NCBI GenBank assembly: GCA_035317605.1
Contig: DATHGT010000091.1
Location: 1-5,504, forward strand
Origin: DATHGT01 sp035317605
GTDB taxonomy: Bacteria > Methylomirabilota > Methylomirabilia > Rokubacteriales > CSP1-6
Reading direction: 5' to 3'
Length of the DNA: 5,504 nucleotides
Positions 1-5,504 of the stretch are shown here, one piece after another. Made by a program: the position numbers and the translations under genes. Numbering within the stretch: the stretch's first letter is position 1; every line of letters starts with the position of its first letter. Below the pieces are notes generated by a model that searched no databases, was not told the origin of the DNA, and worked only from the letters and a program-made list of their open reading frames with translations.

Positions 1-1
1 T

Positions 2-1144
2 GCGCGGATAGACGGTCATGAAGAGGTTGCGGGTCGCCTCCACCGGGAGCTTGGCCGGGCACATGACGCCCCACTCGTCCGGCTGGGCGTCGGCTTCCGA
101 GGCCCGCAGGCAGGCCTTCATCACTTCGGTCTGGAGCATCAGCTCGCCCAGGCGCTCCTCGGAGTGGGGGAGCTGCGCGTTGCCGAGGGTCTCGGTCATG
201 AGCAGCGCGATGCCGAGCACGAACTCGCACTTGGCCACGTTCTTGGCCGCGCCCTGATGCGCGCTGTGCAGCATCGAGTGCGTGACGGCCGAAGTCGTGT
301 TGATCATGTCGACGTCGCCGAGCAGGAACACGCGCTCCCACGGCACCAGCACGTCGTCGAAGAAGACCACGCAGTCCATCTCCTCGAAGCGTGACCCGAG
401 TGGATGCTCGGCGGGCGGCCGGCCGAGATCGAAGCTCTCGCGGCACAGGAATCTCACGCCTGGCGTGCCGCAGGGGATGGCGAAGTTGAGCGCGAACGGG
501 CTGTGGCCCGAGCCCATGCGGGCCAGGCGAGGCGAGTACACCGCGATCTCGTCGGACAGCGGCCCCAGCGTAGCCAGCACGCGCGCCCCGCGCACCACGA
601 TGCCGGCGCCGGTCTCGCGTACCACGTGGAGGGCGGTGCCTTCCTCGAGGTTGAACATGCCGGAGACGGTGCGGCTCTTCTGGAGGTTGATCAGCGAGTG
701 CGTGAGCGTGAGGTCGTGCTCGCGGATGTATTCGTAGTAGCGCGTCATGTTGGCGCCGAACTCGGGCCGGTTGCGCGCGAAGAAGTCCGACGCCGCGCCC
801 CAGGCCGCGAAGGTGACGTTCATGAAGTCCGGGGTCCGCCCCATCATCCCGCACGTCGCCCGCGCCCAGTGCAGCATCATCGTCCGCCGCCGCTCCAGCT
901 CCTCGCGCGTGCGCGGGACGATGAACGAGAGCCCGACCCGATCGCCGCTGGTCGGCGAGACGTAGGTCATCTCGTCGCGCAGCTTGGCGTCGTGCTGCAT
1001 GTCGTAGAGGGCGGCGATCGAGCGCACGCCCCCGGCCAGTCCGGGGTGCGTGGTCACGTCGGCCACGCGCTTGCCGTCCAGCCAGACCTCGCGCTCCTGC
1101 TCCTGGAGCCCCTTGACGTATTCCTGCCCGGTCCGTGCGCCCAT
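2..1144 (-). CDS. 4-hydroxyphenylacetate 3-monooxygenase (HpaB) family oxygenase, 3' end cut by window
   Basis: This is the large, FADH2-using oxygenase component of a two-component aromatic hydroxylase, which adds a hydroxyl group to a phenolic ring in the cytoplasm using flavin reduced by a separate reductase (HpaC type, not in the window). The 381 visible residues run collinear with E. coli HpaB from its N-terminus: EYVKGLQ (9-15), the GKRVADVTTHP stretch (24-34), MMGRTPDF (100-107), LTLTHSLIN (145-153), ETGAGIVVRGARVLAT (177-192) and the FDDVLVPWERV segment (262-272). The family is about 480-520 residues, so roughly the last quarter lies beyond base 1. The ATG at 1144 is supported by AAGGAG six bases upstream. 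In characterised HpaB an Arg, a Tyr and a His contact the substrate. The Arg (103) and His (149) are present, but the Tyr position holds Phe107, so the substrate may not be 4-hydroxyphenylacetate. Family assignment is secure; substrate is unknown. Confidence 0.93.
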   Translation of the reverse strand, partial: MGARTGQEYVKGLQEQEREVWLDGKRVADVTTHPGLAGGVRSIAALYDMQHDAKLRDEMTYVSPTSGDRVGLSFIVPRTREELERRRTMMLHWARATCGMMGRTPDFMNVTFAAWGAASDFFARNRPEFGANMTRYYEYIREHDLTLTHSLINLQKSRTVSGMFNLEEGTALHVVRETGAGIVVRGARVLATLGPLSDEIAVYSPRLARMGSGHSPFALNFAIPCGTPGVRFLCRESFDLGRPPAEHPLGSRFEEMDCVVFFDDVLVPWERVFLLGDVDMINTTSAVTHSMLHSAHQGAAKNVAKCEFVLGIALLMTETLGNAQLPHSEERLGELMLQTEVMKACLRASEADAQPDEWGVMCPAKLPVEATRNLFMTVYPR

Positions 1145-1150
1145 GGCGGT

Positions 1151-1156
1151 CTCCTT
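1151..1156 (-). promoter_or_regulatory. Ribosome binding site of the HpaB-like gene
   Basis: On the minus strand this reads AAGGAG, separated by six bases (ACCGCC) from the ATG at 1144. It is the strongest Shine-Dalgarno match seen in the window and fixes the start of the oxygenase gene. Confidence 0.8.
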
Positions 1157-1193
1157 CGAGAGCAGTTGTATAGTCGACCGGGCCGGAAGGGAA

Positions 1194-1199
1194 GAGGGG
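1194..1199 (+). promoter_or_regulatory. Ribosome binding site of the unknown plus-strand gene
   Basis: The purine-rich run GAGGGG, inside a longer A/G tract at 1187-1201, lies six bases before the ATG at 1206. It favours that start over the in-frame ATG at 1143, which would overlap the start codon of the divergent gene and has no such site. Confidence 0.6.
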
Positions 1200-1205
1200 G
1201 GCCAA

Positions 1206-1715
1206 ATGTCGACGATCGAGCGGCAGGACGACGGATCGACGACCGAATACTTCGACGTCTCGGTGGGCGGCGATCACGTCGAGCGCTTGATGCGCGAGGT
1301 CTTCACCGACCACTGGGCTCACGTCGCCGTCGGGCCGATCATCGAAGGCTCGGCGTGGGAGATTCGCTTCTCCGCGCAGCCAAAGGTCACGATGCTCGAC
1401 GGCTATCTCACGGTCGATCCCGGCGCCTGGCACTTCCACCTCTGCGTCAACGACCACCGCGCCGCGGCCACGCCCGAGCTGGCGCGCATCCGCCGAGTGG
1501 GCCGCGCGGCGTTCTTCCTCACCGAGGGTGGCTCGTGCGCGCCCGGCTCATGGGGATTGCGCCTCTGGAATGGCCGCGGCGAGCAGATGGTCACGGTCTT
1601 CTTCCCCAACCCGCATTTCGACGACGACTGGGAACGTCTGAGCGAGCCGCGCTGGGAGAAGACCGCGCTCTGGGAAGACTTGCGCGGGCGTTACGCGGGC
1701 GCTACTGGTCGCTGA
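1206..1715 (+). CDS. Conserved-looking protein of unknown function with HxHLC motif
   Basis: A 169-residue soluble protein with no signal peptide or membrane segment. I do not recognise a characterised function; it resembles small uncharacterised (DUF-type) bacterial proteins, possibly the DUF7676 group, but that name is from memory and unverified. Visible landmarks are an acidic N-terminus, WHFHLC (75-80) followed by His84, SWGLRLWNGRGEQ (115-127), VFFPNP (131-136) and a Trp-rich tail (W142, W150, W156). The HxHxC cluster with His84 could bind a metal, but this is inference. The start at 1206 follows a purine-rich ribosome binding site; the open frame continues upstream to 1050 into the divergent gene, and that part is regarded as non-coding in this frame. 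It is transcribed away from the HpaB-like gene, and its last 14 bases overlap the end of the convergent ABC permease gene. Coding status is supported by the ribosome binding site and a natural amino-acid composition. Confidence 0.8.
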   Translation: MSTIERQDDGSTTEYFDVSVGGDHVERLMREVFTDHWAHVAVGPIIEGSAWEIRFSAQPKVTMLDGYLTVDPGAWHFHLCVNDHRAAATPELARIRRVGRAAFFLTEGGSCAPGSWGLRLWNGRGEQMVTVFFPNPHFDDDWERLSEPRWEKTALWEDLRGRYAGATGR

Positions 1716-2538
1716 CGCCGGTGAGGCCCTGGATGAAGCGGTCGAGCACGAGGTTGAAGGCCAGCGTGGCCGGCAGTCCGACCAGGAGCGCGCCGGCCAT
1801 CAGCGAGCCCCAGAAGTAGATGTCGCCGCGGATCAGCATGGTGGGCAGTCCCACCGTCACGACTTTCTGATCGGTAGGGGACGCGAAGACCACCGCGTAG
1901 AGATACTCCTGCATCGAGAGCGTGAACGCGAAGATCGCCACGGTGGCGATCGCGGGCAGGCTCAGCGGGAGCACGATGCGCACGATCCCCCCGGCCACGC
2001 CGCAGCCGTCGATCCACGCCGCCTCCTCGACCTGGCGCGGCAGCGCGCGGAAGAACCCCTGCATCAGCCACGTGCAGAACGGGATCGTGATGGTCGGGTA
2101 GAGCAGCACGAGCGCCCACCACGAATCGAAGAGGCCGAGCCTCGCCACGACGGGCGCGAGCGGGATGAACAGGACGATCGACGGGACGAGATACGTCAGG
2201 AAGATCGTCACCCCGGTGCCGTGTGCGCCCGGCAGGCGCAGCCGGGTGAGCGCGTAGGCCGCGGGCACCGACGCGGCCAGCGTGATCGCCACCGTCAGCA
2301 CGGAGACGATCGTGGTGTTGATCACCCATGTGCCGAACCACGTCTGGGTGAACAGCAGGCGGAAGTGCTTGAGCGTGGGCGGCTGGTGGAACCACAGCGG
2401 AAACCGCATCGAGTAGAGGTCCTGCTCGTGCTTGAAGGCGGTGATGACCATCCACACCACCGGAAACAACGCGATCACGAGAAACGGCGTCAAGCCGGCG
2501 TAGATGCCGACCCGGCGGAGGACGCGCCGCGAGCTCAC
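1702..2538 (-). CDS. ABC transporter inner-membrane permease, MalG/UgpE type (carbohydrate family)
   Basis: An integral membrane subunit of an ABC importer of the binding-protein-dependent (MalG-like, CUT1) class, 278 residues, a normal length. Six membrane segments are visible at about residues 11-33, 72-96, 108-132, 139-160, 192-212 and 243-265. The cytoplasmic EAA loop that docks on the ATPase is an exact match to EAA-x3-G-x9-I-x-LP: E172, A173, A174, G178, I188, L190, P191. The start chosen is the GTG at 2538, which overlaps the TGA stop of the anion permease by four bases (GTGA); an in-frame ATG at 2739 would give a long Arg-rich, non-membrane extension inside the previous gene. No Shine-Dalgarno is evident, so translation is probably coupled to the upstream gene. 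It is the last gene of the cluster. Such permeases normally work with a MalF-type partner, an ATPase and a binding protein, none of which is in this window. Substrate unknown. Confidence 0.92.
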   Translation of the reverse strand: MSSRRVLRRVGIYAGLTPFLVIALFPVVWMVITAFKHEQDLYSMRFPLWFHQPPTLKHFRLLFTQTWFGTWVINTTIVSVLTVAITLAASVPAAYALTRLRLPGAHGTGVTIFLTYLVPSIVLFIPLAPVVARLGLFDSWWALVLLYPTITIPFCTWLMQGFFRALPRQVEEAAWIDGCGVAGGIVRIVLPLSLPAIATVAIFAFTLSMQEYLYAVVFASPTDQKVVTVGLPTMLIRGDIYFWGSLMAGALLVGLPATLAFNLVLDRFIQGLTGVSDQ

Positions 2539-4085
2539 CGGAGGGGGACGCCGATGGCGATCCAGTAGGGCAGCGCGACGGCGAGGACCACGAACGCGGC
2601 GAGCAGGGTCATCCACACGCCGAAGCGGAAGATCTCGGGCGCGGTCAGATGGCCGCGCTGGTAGACGACCAGCGACGAGGCGCTCTGCGCGGGGTAGTAC
2701 AGCACCGCGTCGCCGGCGATGGTGACCGCGAGCCCGCACACCAGCGGGTTGACGCCGGTCGCGGTGCCGACGGACATGGCGAGGGGAATCGTGGTGGCGA
2801 GGAAGCCGGTGATGTTGGGAATCAGCGCGCGCAGCAGCGCGGCGACGACCAGCAGGGCGACGACGACCAATAGCGGGCTACCCGCCAGCATGGGCACGTC
2901 GCGGGCGAGGTGCGTGGCCACCCACGCGCTGGCCTCGCTGCTGATCAACGCGCGCGCGAGCGAGAGCGACGAGGCGATCACGAACAGGTTGGCCCAGCCG
3001 AACCCCTGCTCGAAGTCGTTCCAGGTGATCACGCCGATGCCGGGGGAGAGCAGACAGATCCAGGCGATCAGCGCGGGGATGACCGGGTGCCAGTGGTGAA
3101 GCGCGTCGGTCAGCCAGAGCGCGGCCGCGCCGCCGACGATCAGCAGCGTGCGAATTTCGCGCGGCGAGAGCGGCGAGCGGGTGTTGTGCCCCGGCGCCAC
3201 GTCTTGGGCGGATATCGGGGGAGCGGAACCGGGCGCAACGTGATGGGCGGAAATGGGGGACGCTGACCCGGGCGCAACGTGATGGGCGGAAATGGGGGAC
3301 GCTGACCCGGGCGAGACGCGCCGGGGGGGTATGGGGGGAGCCGAAGGGGCCCCCCATGTCGGTAAAATCGGGAGCCGCCCGCGAAATCCCGCGCGGTACT
3401 GCCAGTAGATCAGCACCGCGCCCATCGCCAGCAGCGCGCCGTAGGGCGCCAGCATCAGCCAGAACCAGCGTCCCCACGACATGTTGCCGATCAGCGCCGC
3501 CGCCACGACCGGCGTGATCCCGCCGGTCAACAGCAGCGTGGAGGCGAGCCGGTTGATCGAGTTGAGGGCGAGCATGATGGCCTTGGCCAGCGGGGCGCCG
3601 CGCGGCACCGCGGCCAGCTCCAGCGCCTGATCGTAGACGTGCACGAGGATGCCCGTGCGCGTGGTGGCCGAGGGCAGGAGCAGGGTCATCAGCGGAAACG
3701 AGGCGAGCAGCTCGACGTAGAGCCGGCGCGGGCGGCCGCCGGCCCGCGCGATCAGGAGCACCGCGATGCGCTCGGCCAGCCCGCTCTTGGCCACGGCCAG
3801 TCCGATCGTCAGCACGCCGACCAGGAAGTACGGCACCGGGTCCGCGAAGCCCACGAACCCGTCGCGCACGGTGGGAACGGCACCGGTGAGGATCAGCGCC
3901 ACGATGACCACCATGCTGGTCACGCCCGCGGTCATGACTTCCGTGCTCCAGAGCCCGATGGCCAGGATCACCACCGCGAGCACGCGCTGCGCCCGCCACG
4001 GCAAGTCGGCGGGAGCGGGGGCGAGGAGGACGACCAGCGCGGGCAGCACGATCAGCGCGAGCCGGACCAGCGGATGCTTGCTCAC
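2535..4085 (-). CDS. DASS/SLC13-type anion permease (di-/tricarboxylate transporter-like) with repeat-bearing central loop
   Basis: A 516-residue inner-membrane secondary transporter, probably for a carboxylate or similar anion driven by a sodium or proton gradient. The two-half layout of the family is visible: hydrophobic segments from about residues 6 to 227, a hydrophilic linker at 230-310, and a second hydrophobic half at 311-510. Family-like signatures are the LLPSATTRTG stretch (136-145), aligned with the SNT-type hairpin of the first half, IPNITGFLATTIPLAM (422-437) for the second, and YYPAQSASSLVVYQRGHLT (463-481) near the C-terminus. Neither half carries the usual Ser-Asn-Thr triplet; they read Ser-Ala-Thr and Asn-Ile-Thr. 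The linker holds four copies of a 13-residue repeat. The GTG start at 4085 overlaps the hydratase stop (GTGA), with a weak GAGG just before it. The open frame runs up to 4613, but that extension is Arg-rich and lies within the hydratase gene. Family is fairly secure; substrate is not known. Confidence 0.85.
   Translation of the reverse strand: MSKHPLVRLALIVLPALVVLLAPAPADLPWRAQRVLAVVILAIGLWSTEVMTAGVTSMVVIVALILTGAVPTVRDGFVGFADPVPYFLVGVLTIGLAVAKSGLAERIAVLLIARAGGRPRRLYVELLASFPLMTLLLPSATTRTGILVHVYDQALELAAVPRGAPLAKAIMLALNSINRLASTLLLTGGITPVVAAALIGNMSWGRWFWLMLAPYGALLAMGAVLIYWQYRAGFRGRLPILPTWGAPSAPPIPPRRVSPGSASPISAHHVAPGSASPISAHHVAPGSAPPISAQDVAPGHNTRSPLSPREIRTLLIVGGAAALWLTDALHHWHPVIPALIAWICLLSPGIGVITWNDFEQGFGWANLFVIASSLSLARALISSEASAWVATHLARDVPMLAGSPLLVVVALLVVAALLRALIPNITGFLATTIPLAMSVGTATGVNPLVCGLAVTIAGDAVLYYPAQSASSLVVYQRGHLTAPEIFRFGVWMTLLAAFVVLAVALPYWIAIGVPLR
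3189..3344 (-). repeat. Four tandem copies of a 39-bp / 13-residue unit in the anion permease linker
   Basis: Four in-frame units encode, in order, SAPPIPPRRVSPG, SASPISAHHVAPG, SASPISAHHVAPG and SAPPISAQDVAPG (residues 248-299 of the permease). The two middle units are identical in DNA: with a period of 39, bases 3229-3274 match 3268-3313 without a mismatch. The outer units are diverged (about 29/39 and 25/39 matches by eye). The peptide is rich in Pro, Ser, Ala and Gly and should be disordered, placed between the two membrane halves on what is expected to be the cytoplasmic side. It accounts for much of the excess length over typical family members. Confidence 0.93.
3331..3357. repeat. Inverted repeat: 8-bp perfect stem, 11-base loop
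   Basis: ATGGGGGG (3331-3338) pairs perfectly with CCCCCCAT (3350-3357). The loop is 3339-3349 and includes GGGG that could pair internally instead. It overlaps the start (mRNA sense) of the tandem repeat array, within the anion permease gene. It is not followed by a T-run on either strand, so it is not a standard intrinsic terminator. Confidence 0.6.
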
Positions 4086-4891
4086 GCCTCGAAGGTCACC
4101 CGGAGCCCCGGCAGGTCGATACCGTCGAGCGTCGTGCTCCAGGTCTCGCCGGCGTGAATCAGCGGGGCCTGGGTGAGCGTGCCCGTCGTCACCAGCTCGC
4201 CGGCCTGGATCGCGGGCGCCCGCTGCGCGGACAGCACCGAGGTCAAGTGCGCGACGGCGGCGAGCGGGCTGCCGAGCGCGTTGGCGCCGCGCCCCCGGTC
4301 GCGCACCGCCCCGTCGCACTCGAGCGCGATCGTGAACCGCTCGAGCCGCGCGGCGAGGTCGGGGTCGAGAGTGTCCACGCCCCGCGGCTCGCCAACTAAG
4401 AGAGTGCCGTGCAGCGACGAGTCCGCGATGCTGTCGGCGGCCTGAAACTTCCAGTCCGGGAAGTGCGACTGCACGATCTCGAAGCCGTGGGCGATCCAGT
4501 CGACGCACGCGAGCACGGCGGCGAGATCGTCGCCCGATGGCGGCGCCGTGCGGAAGTGGAGGACGATCTCGGGCTCGATGCGCGGATCGGGGACGAACCG
4601 TCCGATGCGGCACGTCGCGCGCGGGCCGGCCAGCCGCGCGACCGTCGTGTCGTACACGTGGGCCCAGATCGGCTCGAACACGCCGTAGACGGGCCAGATG
4701 TCGCGGTTGGTGAAGCCGATCTTCCGCCCGACCGGCCTCGCGCCTTCGCGGAGTCGCGCCTCGTGGATGAGCCGTGCCACCTCGTAGGCGATCTTGGTGT
4801 CGAACCCGCTCACCCGCGAGCTCGGCGGCACCAACGGCCGGCGCTCGTCCTGGGCCGCCTTGAGCTCACGCGCGAGGTCTTCGACGCTCAC
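4082..4891 (-). CDS. 2-oxopent-4-enoate hydratase-like enzyme (MhpD/HpaH family, FAH superfamily)
   Basis: A 269-residue cytoplasmic enzyme whose family adds water to 2-oxo-alkenoates made in meta-cleavage of aromatic rings, giving 4-hydroxy-2-oxo acids that an aldolase then splits. Length is normal (about 260-267). Motifs in order: VGRKIGFTN (54-62), RIEPEIVLHF (104-113), GFEIVQSHFPDW (136-147), ADSIADSSLHGTLLVG (152-167) and GELVTTGTLTQAP (231-243). The three acidic residues that bind the divalent metal in HpcG/MhpD are matched by E106, E108 and E138. The GTG start at 4891 overlaps the aldolase stop by four bases (GTGA), with GGAAGG about 12 bases upstream as a weak ribosome binding site; the longer frame reaching 5233 lies wholly within the aldolase gene. 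Related decarboxylases (4-oxalocrotonate decarboxylase, DmpH type) share this fold and cannot be excluded, so the precise substrate is open. Confidence 0.88.
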   Translation of the reverse strand: MSVEDLARELKAAQDERRPLVPPSSRVSGFDTKIAYEVARLIHEARLREGARPVGRKIGFTNRDIWPVYGVFEPIWAHVYDTTVARLAGPRATCRIGRFVPDPRIEPEIVLHFRTAPPSGDDLAAVLACVDWIAHGFEIVQSHFPDWKFQAADSIADSSLHGTLLVGEPRGVDTLDPDLAARLERFTIALECDGAVRDRGRGANALGSPLAAVAHLTSVLSAQRAPAIQAGELVTTGTLTQAPLIHAGETWSTTLDGIDLPGLRVTFEA

Positions 4892-5504
4892 AGCCCCATG
4901 GCCTTCCTCTTCCAGAGGTCCCACGCGCGTCCGGCGTCGGCGGGCGTCCGGCTCATCGCGGCGCCCTCCTCGGGCGAGATGTACGTGATGGGACCGCCCA
5001 GCGAGATCGCGATGGCCTGCATGCGCGCGTTGACCTCCGTGTAGATGGCGTATCTCACCGCCGTTTGCACGTTGGGCGCGGCCACGACGTTGCCGTGGCC
5101 ACGCATGAGCGCGACGGGCTTGTCGCCGAGCTTGGCGGCGAGGGATTTCCCGAGGACGCCGTTGCGCACGAGCATGGTCGCGCCCGCGGGGTCGCCCGCG
5201 TCGCGGATCTCCCACACCGGCACTCCCACCCACAGAAACGAGGCGGCGTGGAGCACCGGCCGCAACGGAACCTGGGTGACGCTGAACGGCACCACCGTGG
5301 GCGAATGACTGTGGATCACCGCGTTGACGTCGGGACGCGCCTTGTAGACCTCCCCGTGGATGAACCGCTCCAGCACGCTGACGCGGCCGCGAGGATCGAC
5401 GGGGGTCGAATCGAGGTCGTATTCCATGATGTCCTGCGCGGTGACGAGGACCGGCGCCAGCGAGCGGGACAGCAGGTAGCGATTGGGATTTCCCGGATGG
5501 CGGA
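4888..5504 (-). CDS. Class II aldolase/adducin family protein, 5' end outside window
   Basis: A zinc-dependent aldolase, epimerase or decarboxylase of the FucA/AraD fold. The 204 visible residues run to a TGA at 4890-4888; an internal ATG at 5427 is not the start, because the frame continues to the window edge with family-like sequence (HPGNPNRYLLSRSLAP). Metal ligands expected for the family are all visible: the HSH pair (first His at 5313-5311, second at 5307-5305) in DVNAVIHSHSP, and the third His in RGHGNVV (5097-5095). The catalytic Glu is in VLERFIHGEVYKARPD. The C-terminus ends in a Trp/Lys-rich helix (WDLWKRKAMGL). Its stop overlaps the GTG of the hydratase gene. The pairing suggests it may cleave or decarboxylate a hydroxylated oxo-acid made by that enzyme; sugar-phosphate activity is not suggested by the neighbours. 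The exact reaction is not determinable. Confidence 0.9.
   Translation of the reverse strand, partial: RHPGNPNRYLLSRSLAPVLVTAQDIMEYDLDSTPVDPRGRVSVLERFIHGEVYKARPDVNAVIHSHSPTVVPFSVTQVPLRPVLHAASFLWVGVPVWEIRDAGDPAGATMLVRNGVLGKSLAAKLGDKPVALMRGHGNVVAAPNVQTAVRYAIYTEVNARMQAIAISLGGPITYISPEEGAAMSRTPADAGRAWDLWKRKAMGL

Larger units (their letters stand above)
1145..1205. promoter_or_regulatory. Divergent intergenic region, likely promoters for both flanking genes
   Basis: These 61 bases separate the two divergent starts, so any promoter serving the oxygenase (minus) and the unknown gene (plus) probably lies here or inside the opposite gene. The only AT-rich spot is at 1166-1174 (TTGTATAGT). It offers a TATAGT -10-like hexamer on the plus strand (1169-1174) and TATACA on the minus strand (1172-1167). 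No convincing -35 box accompanies either, so the exact promoters are conjecture. No clear operator palindrome was found. Confidence 0.4.

Noticed and set aside
1143..1205. Earlier in-frame ATG at 1143 as the start of the plus-strand unknown gene
   Set aside because: It shares the CCATGG palindrome with the divergent gene's start codon, has no ribosome binding site, and would remove the intergenic region; the ATG at 1206 has a purine-rich site at proper spacing.
1683..1701. Possible terminator from repeated GCGGGCG near the convergent gene ends
   Set aside because: The two GCGGGCG copies are direct, not inverted, and no T-run follows, so there is no support for a terminator.
404..1819. A 471-codon open frame on the plus strand, antisense to the oxygenase gene
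   Set aside because: Its product is Arg/His/Ala-rich low-complexity sequence typical of the third-position GC shadow of a real gene; the minus-strand frame gives a clear HpaB-family protein.
2539..2739. N-terminal extension of the ABC permease to an ATG at 2739
   Set aside because: It would overlap about 200 bases of the anion permease and add Arg-rich sequence; the GTG at 2538 gives a standard-length MalG-type protein.
3189..3344. CRISPR array
   Set aside because: Units are directly abutting with no unique spacers and are translated in frame within a gene, so this is a coding tandem repeat.
2878..3999. A 373-codon minus-strand frame inside the anion permease gene
   Set aside because: It is a frame-shifted shadow: Arg/Gly/Ala-rich with no membrane segments, while the other frame encodes an ordered membrane transporter.
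4086..4613. N-terminal extension of the anion permease to an ATG at 4613
   Set aside because: The extension is Arg-rich and entirely inside the hydratase gene; the GTG at 4085 gives a normal hydrophobic start and the same GTGA overlap as its neighbours.
4892..5233. N-terminal extension of the hydratase to an ATG at 5233
   Set aside because: It lies within the aldolase gene with low-complexity Arg/Gly composition, and the family length of about 265 fits the GTG at 4891.

Overview
The window is GC-rich DNA with tightly packed genes, GTG starts and four-base gene overlaps. It looks like a free-living, GC-rich soil or subsurface bacterium. Candidatus Rokubacteria/Methylomirabilota or a GC-rich proteobacterium would fit, but this is a weak inference from composition and gene types, with no marker gene present. 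No RNA gene, insertion sequence, CRISPR array or phage gene is visible.

Layout from the left. (1) Bases 2-1144, minus strand: the N-terminal three quarters of a flavin-dependent aromatic-ring monooxygenase of the 4-hydroxyphenylacetate 3-hydroxylase (HpaB) family, cut by the left window edge. (2) Bases 1145-1205: a 61-base divergent intergenic region holding a ribosome binding site for each flanking gene. (3) Bases 1206-1715, plus strand: a 169-residue protein of unknown function with a His-x-His-Leu-Cys motif. (4) Bases 1702-5504, minus strand: a four-gene cluster read right to left. It contains a class II aldolase (5' end outside the window), a 2-oxopent-4-enoate hydratase-like enzyme, a DASS/SLC13-type anion permease, and a single MalG-type ABC-transporter permease. 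Its last gene overlaps the tail of the plus-strand gene by 14 bases.

Each of the three junctions in the four-gene cluster is the same four-base GTGA overlap, where the GTG start of one gene shares bases with the TGA stop of the gene before it. This fixes the starts of three genes and argues for one translationally coupled operon. The content fits uptake of an organic anion and its breakdown by hydration and aldol (or decarboxylation) chemistry. The nearby HpaB-like oxygenase hints at aromatic degradation. The actual substrate cannot be read from the sequence.

The points most worth a second look are a four-copy 13-residue tandem repeat (39-bp unit, two copies identical) in the loop between the two halves of the anion permease, the permease's altered Ser-Asn-Thr substrate/sodium motifs, an orphan ABC permease with no partner subunits in the window, a Tyr-to-Phe change at a likely active-site position of the oxygenase, and the unknown protein divergent from it. 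I found no clearly new multi-gene system; the operon is an unusual mix of known families.
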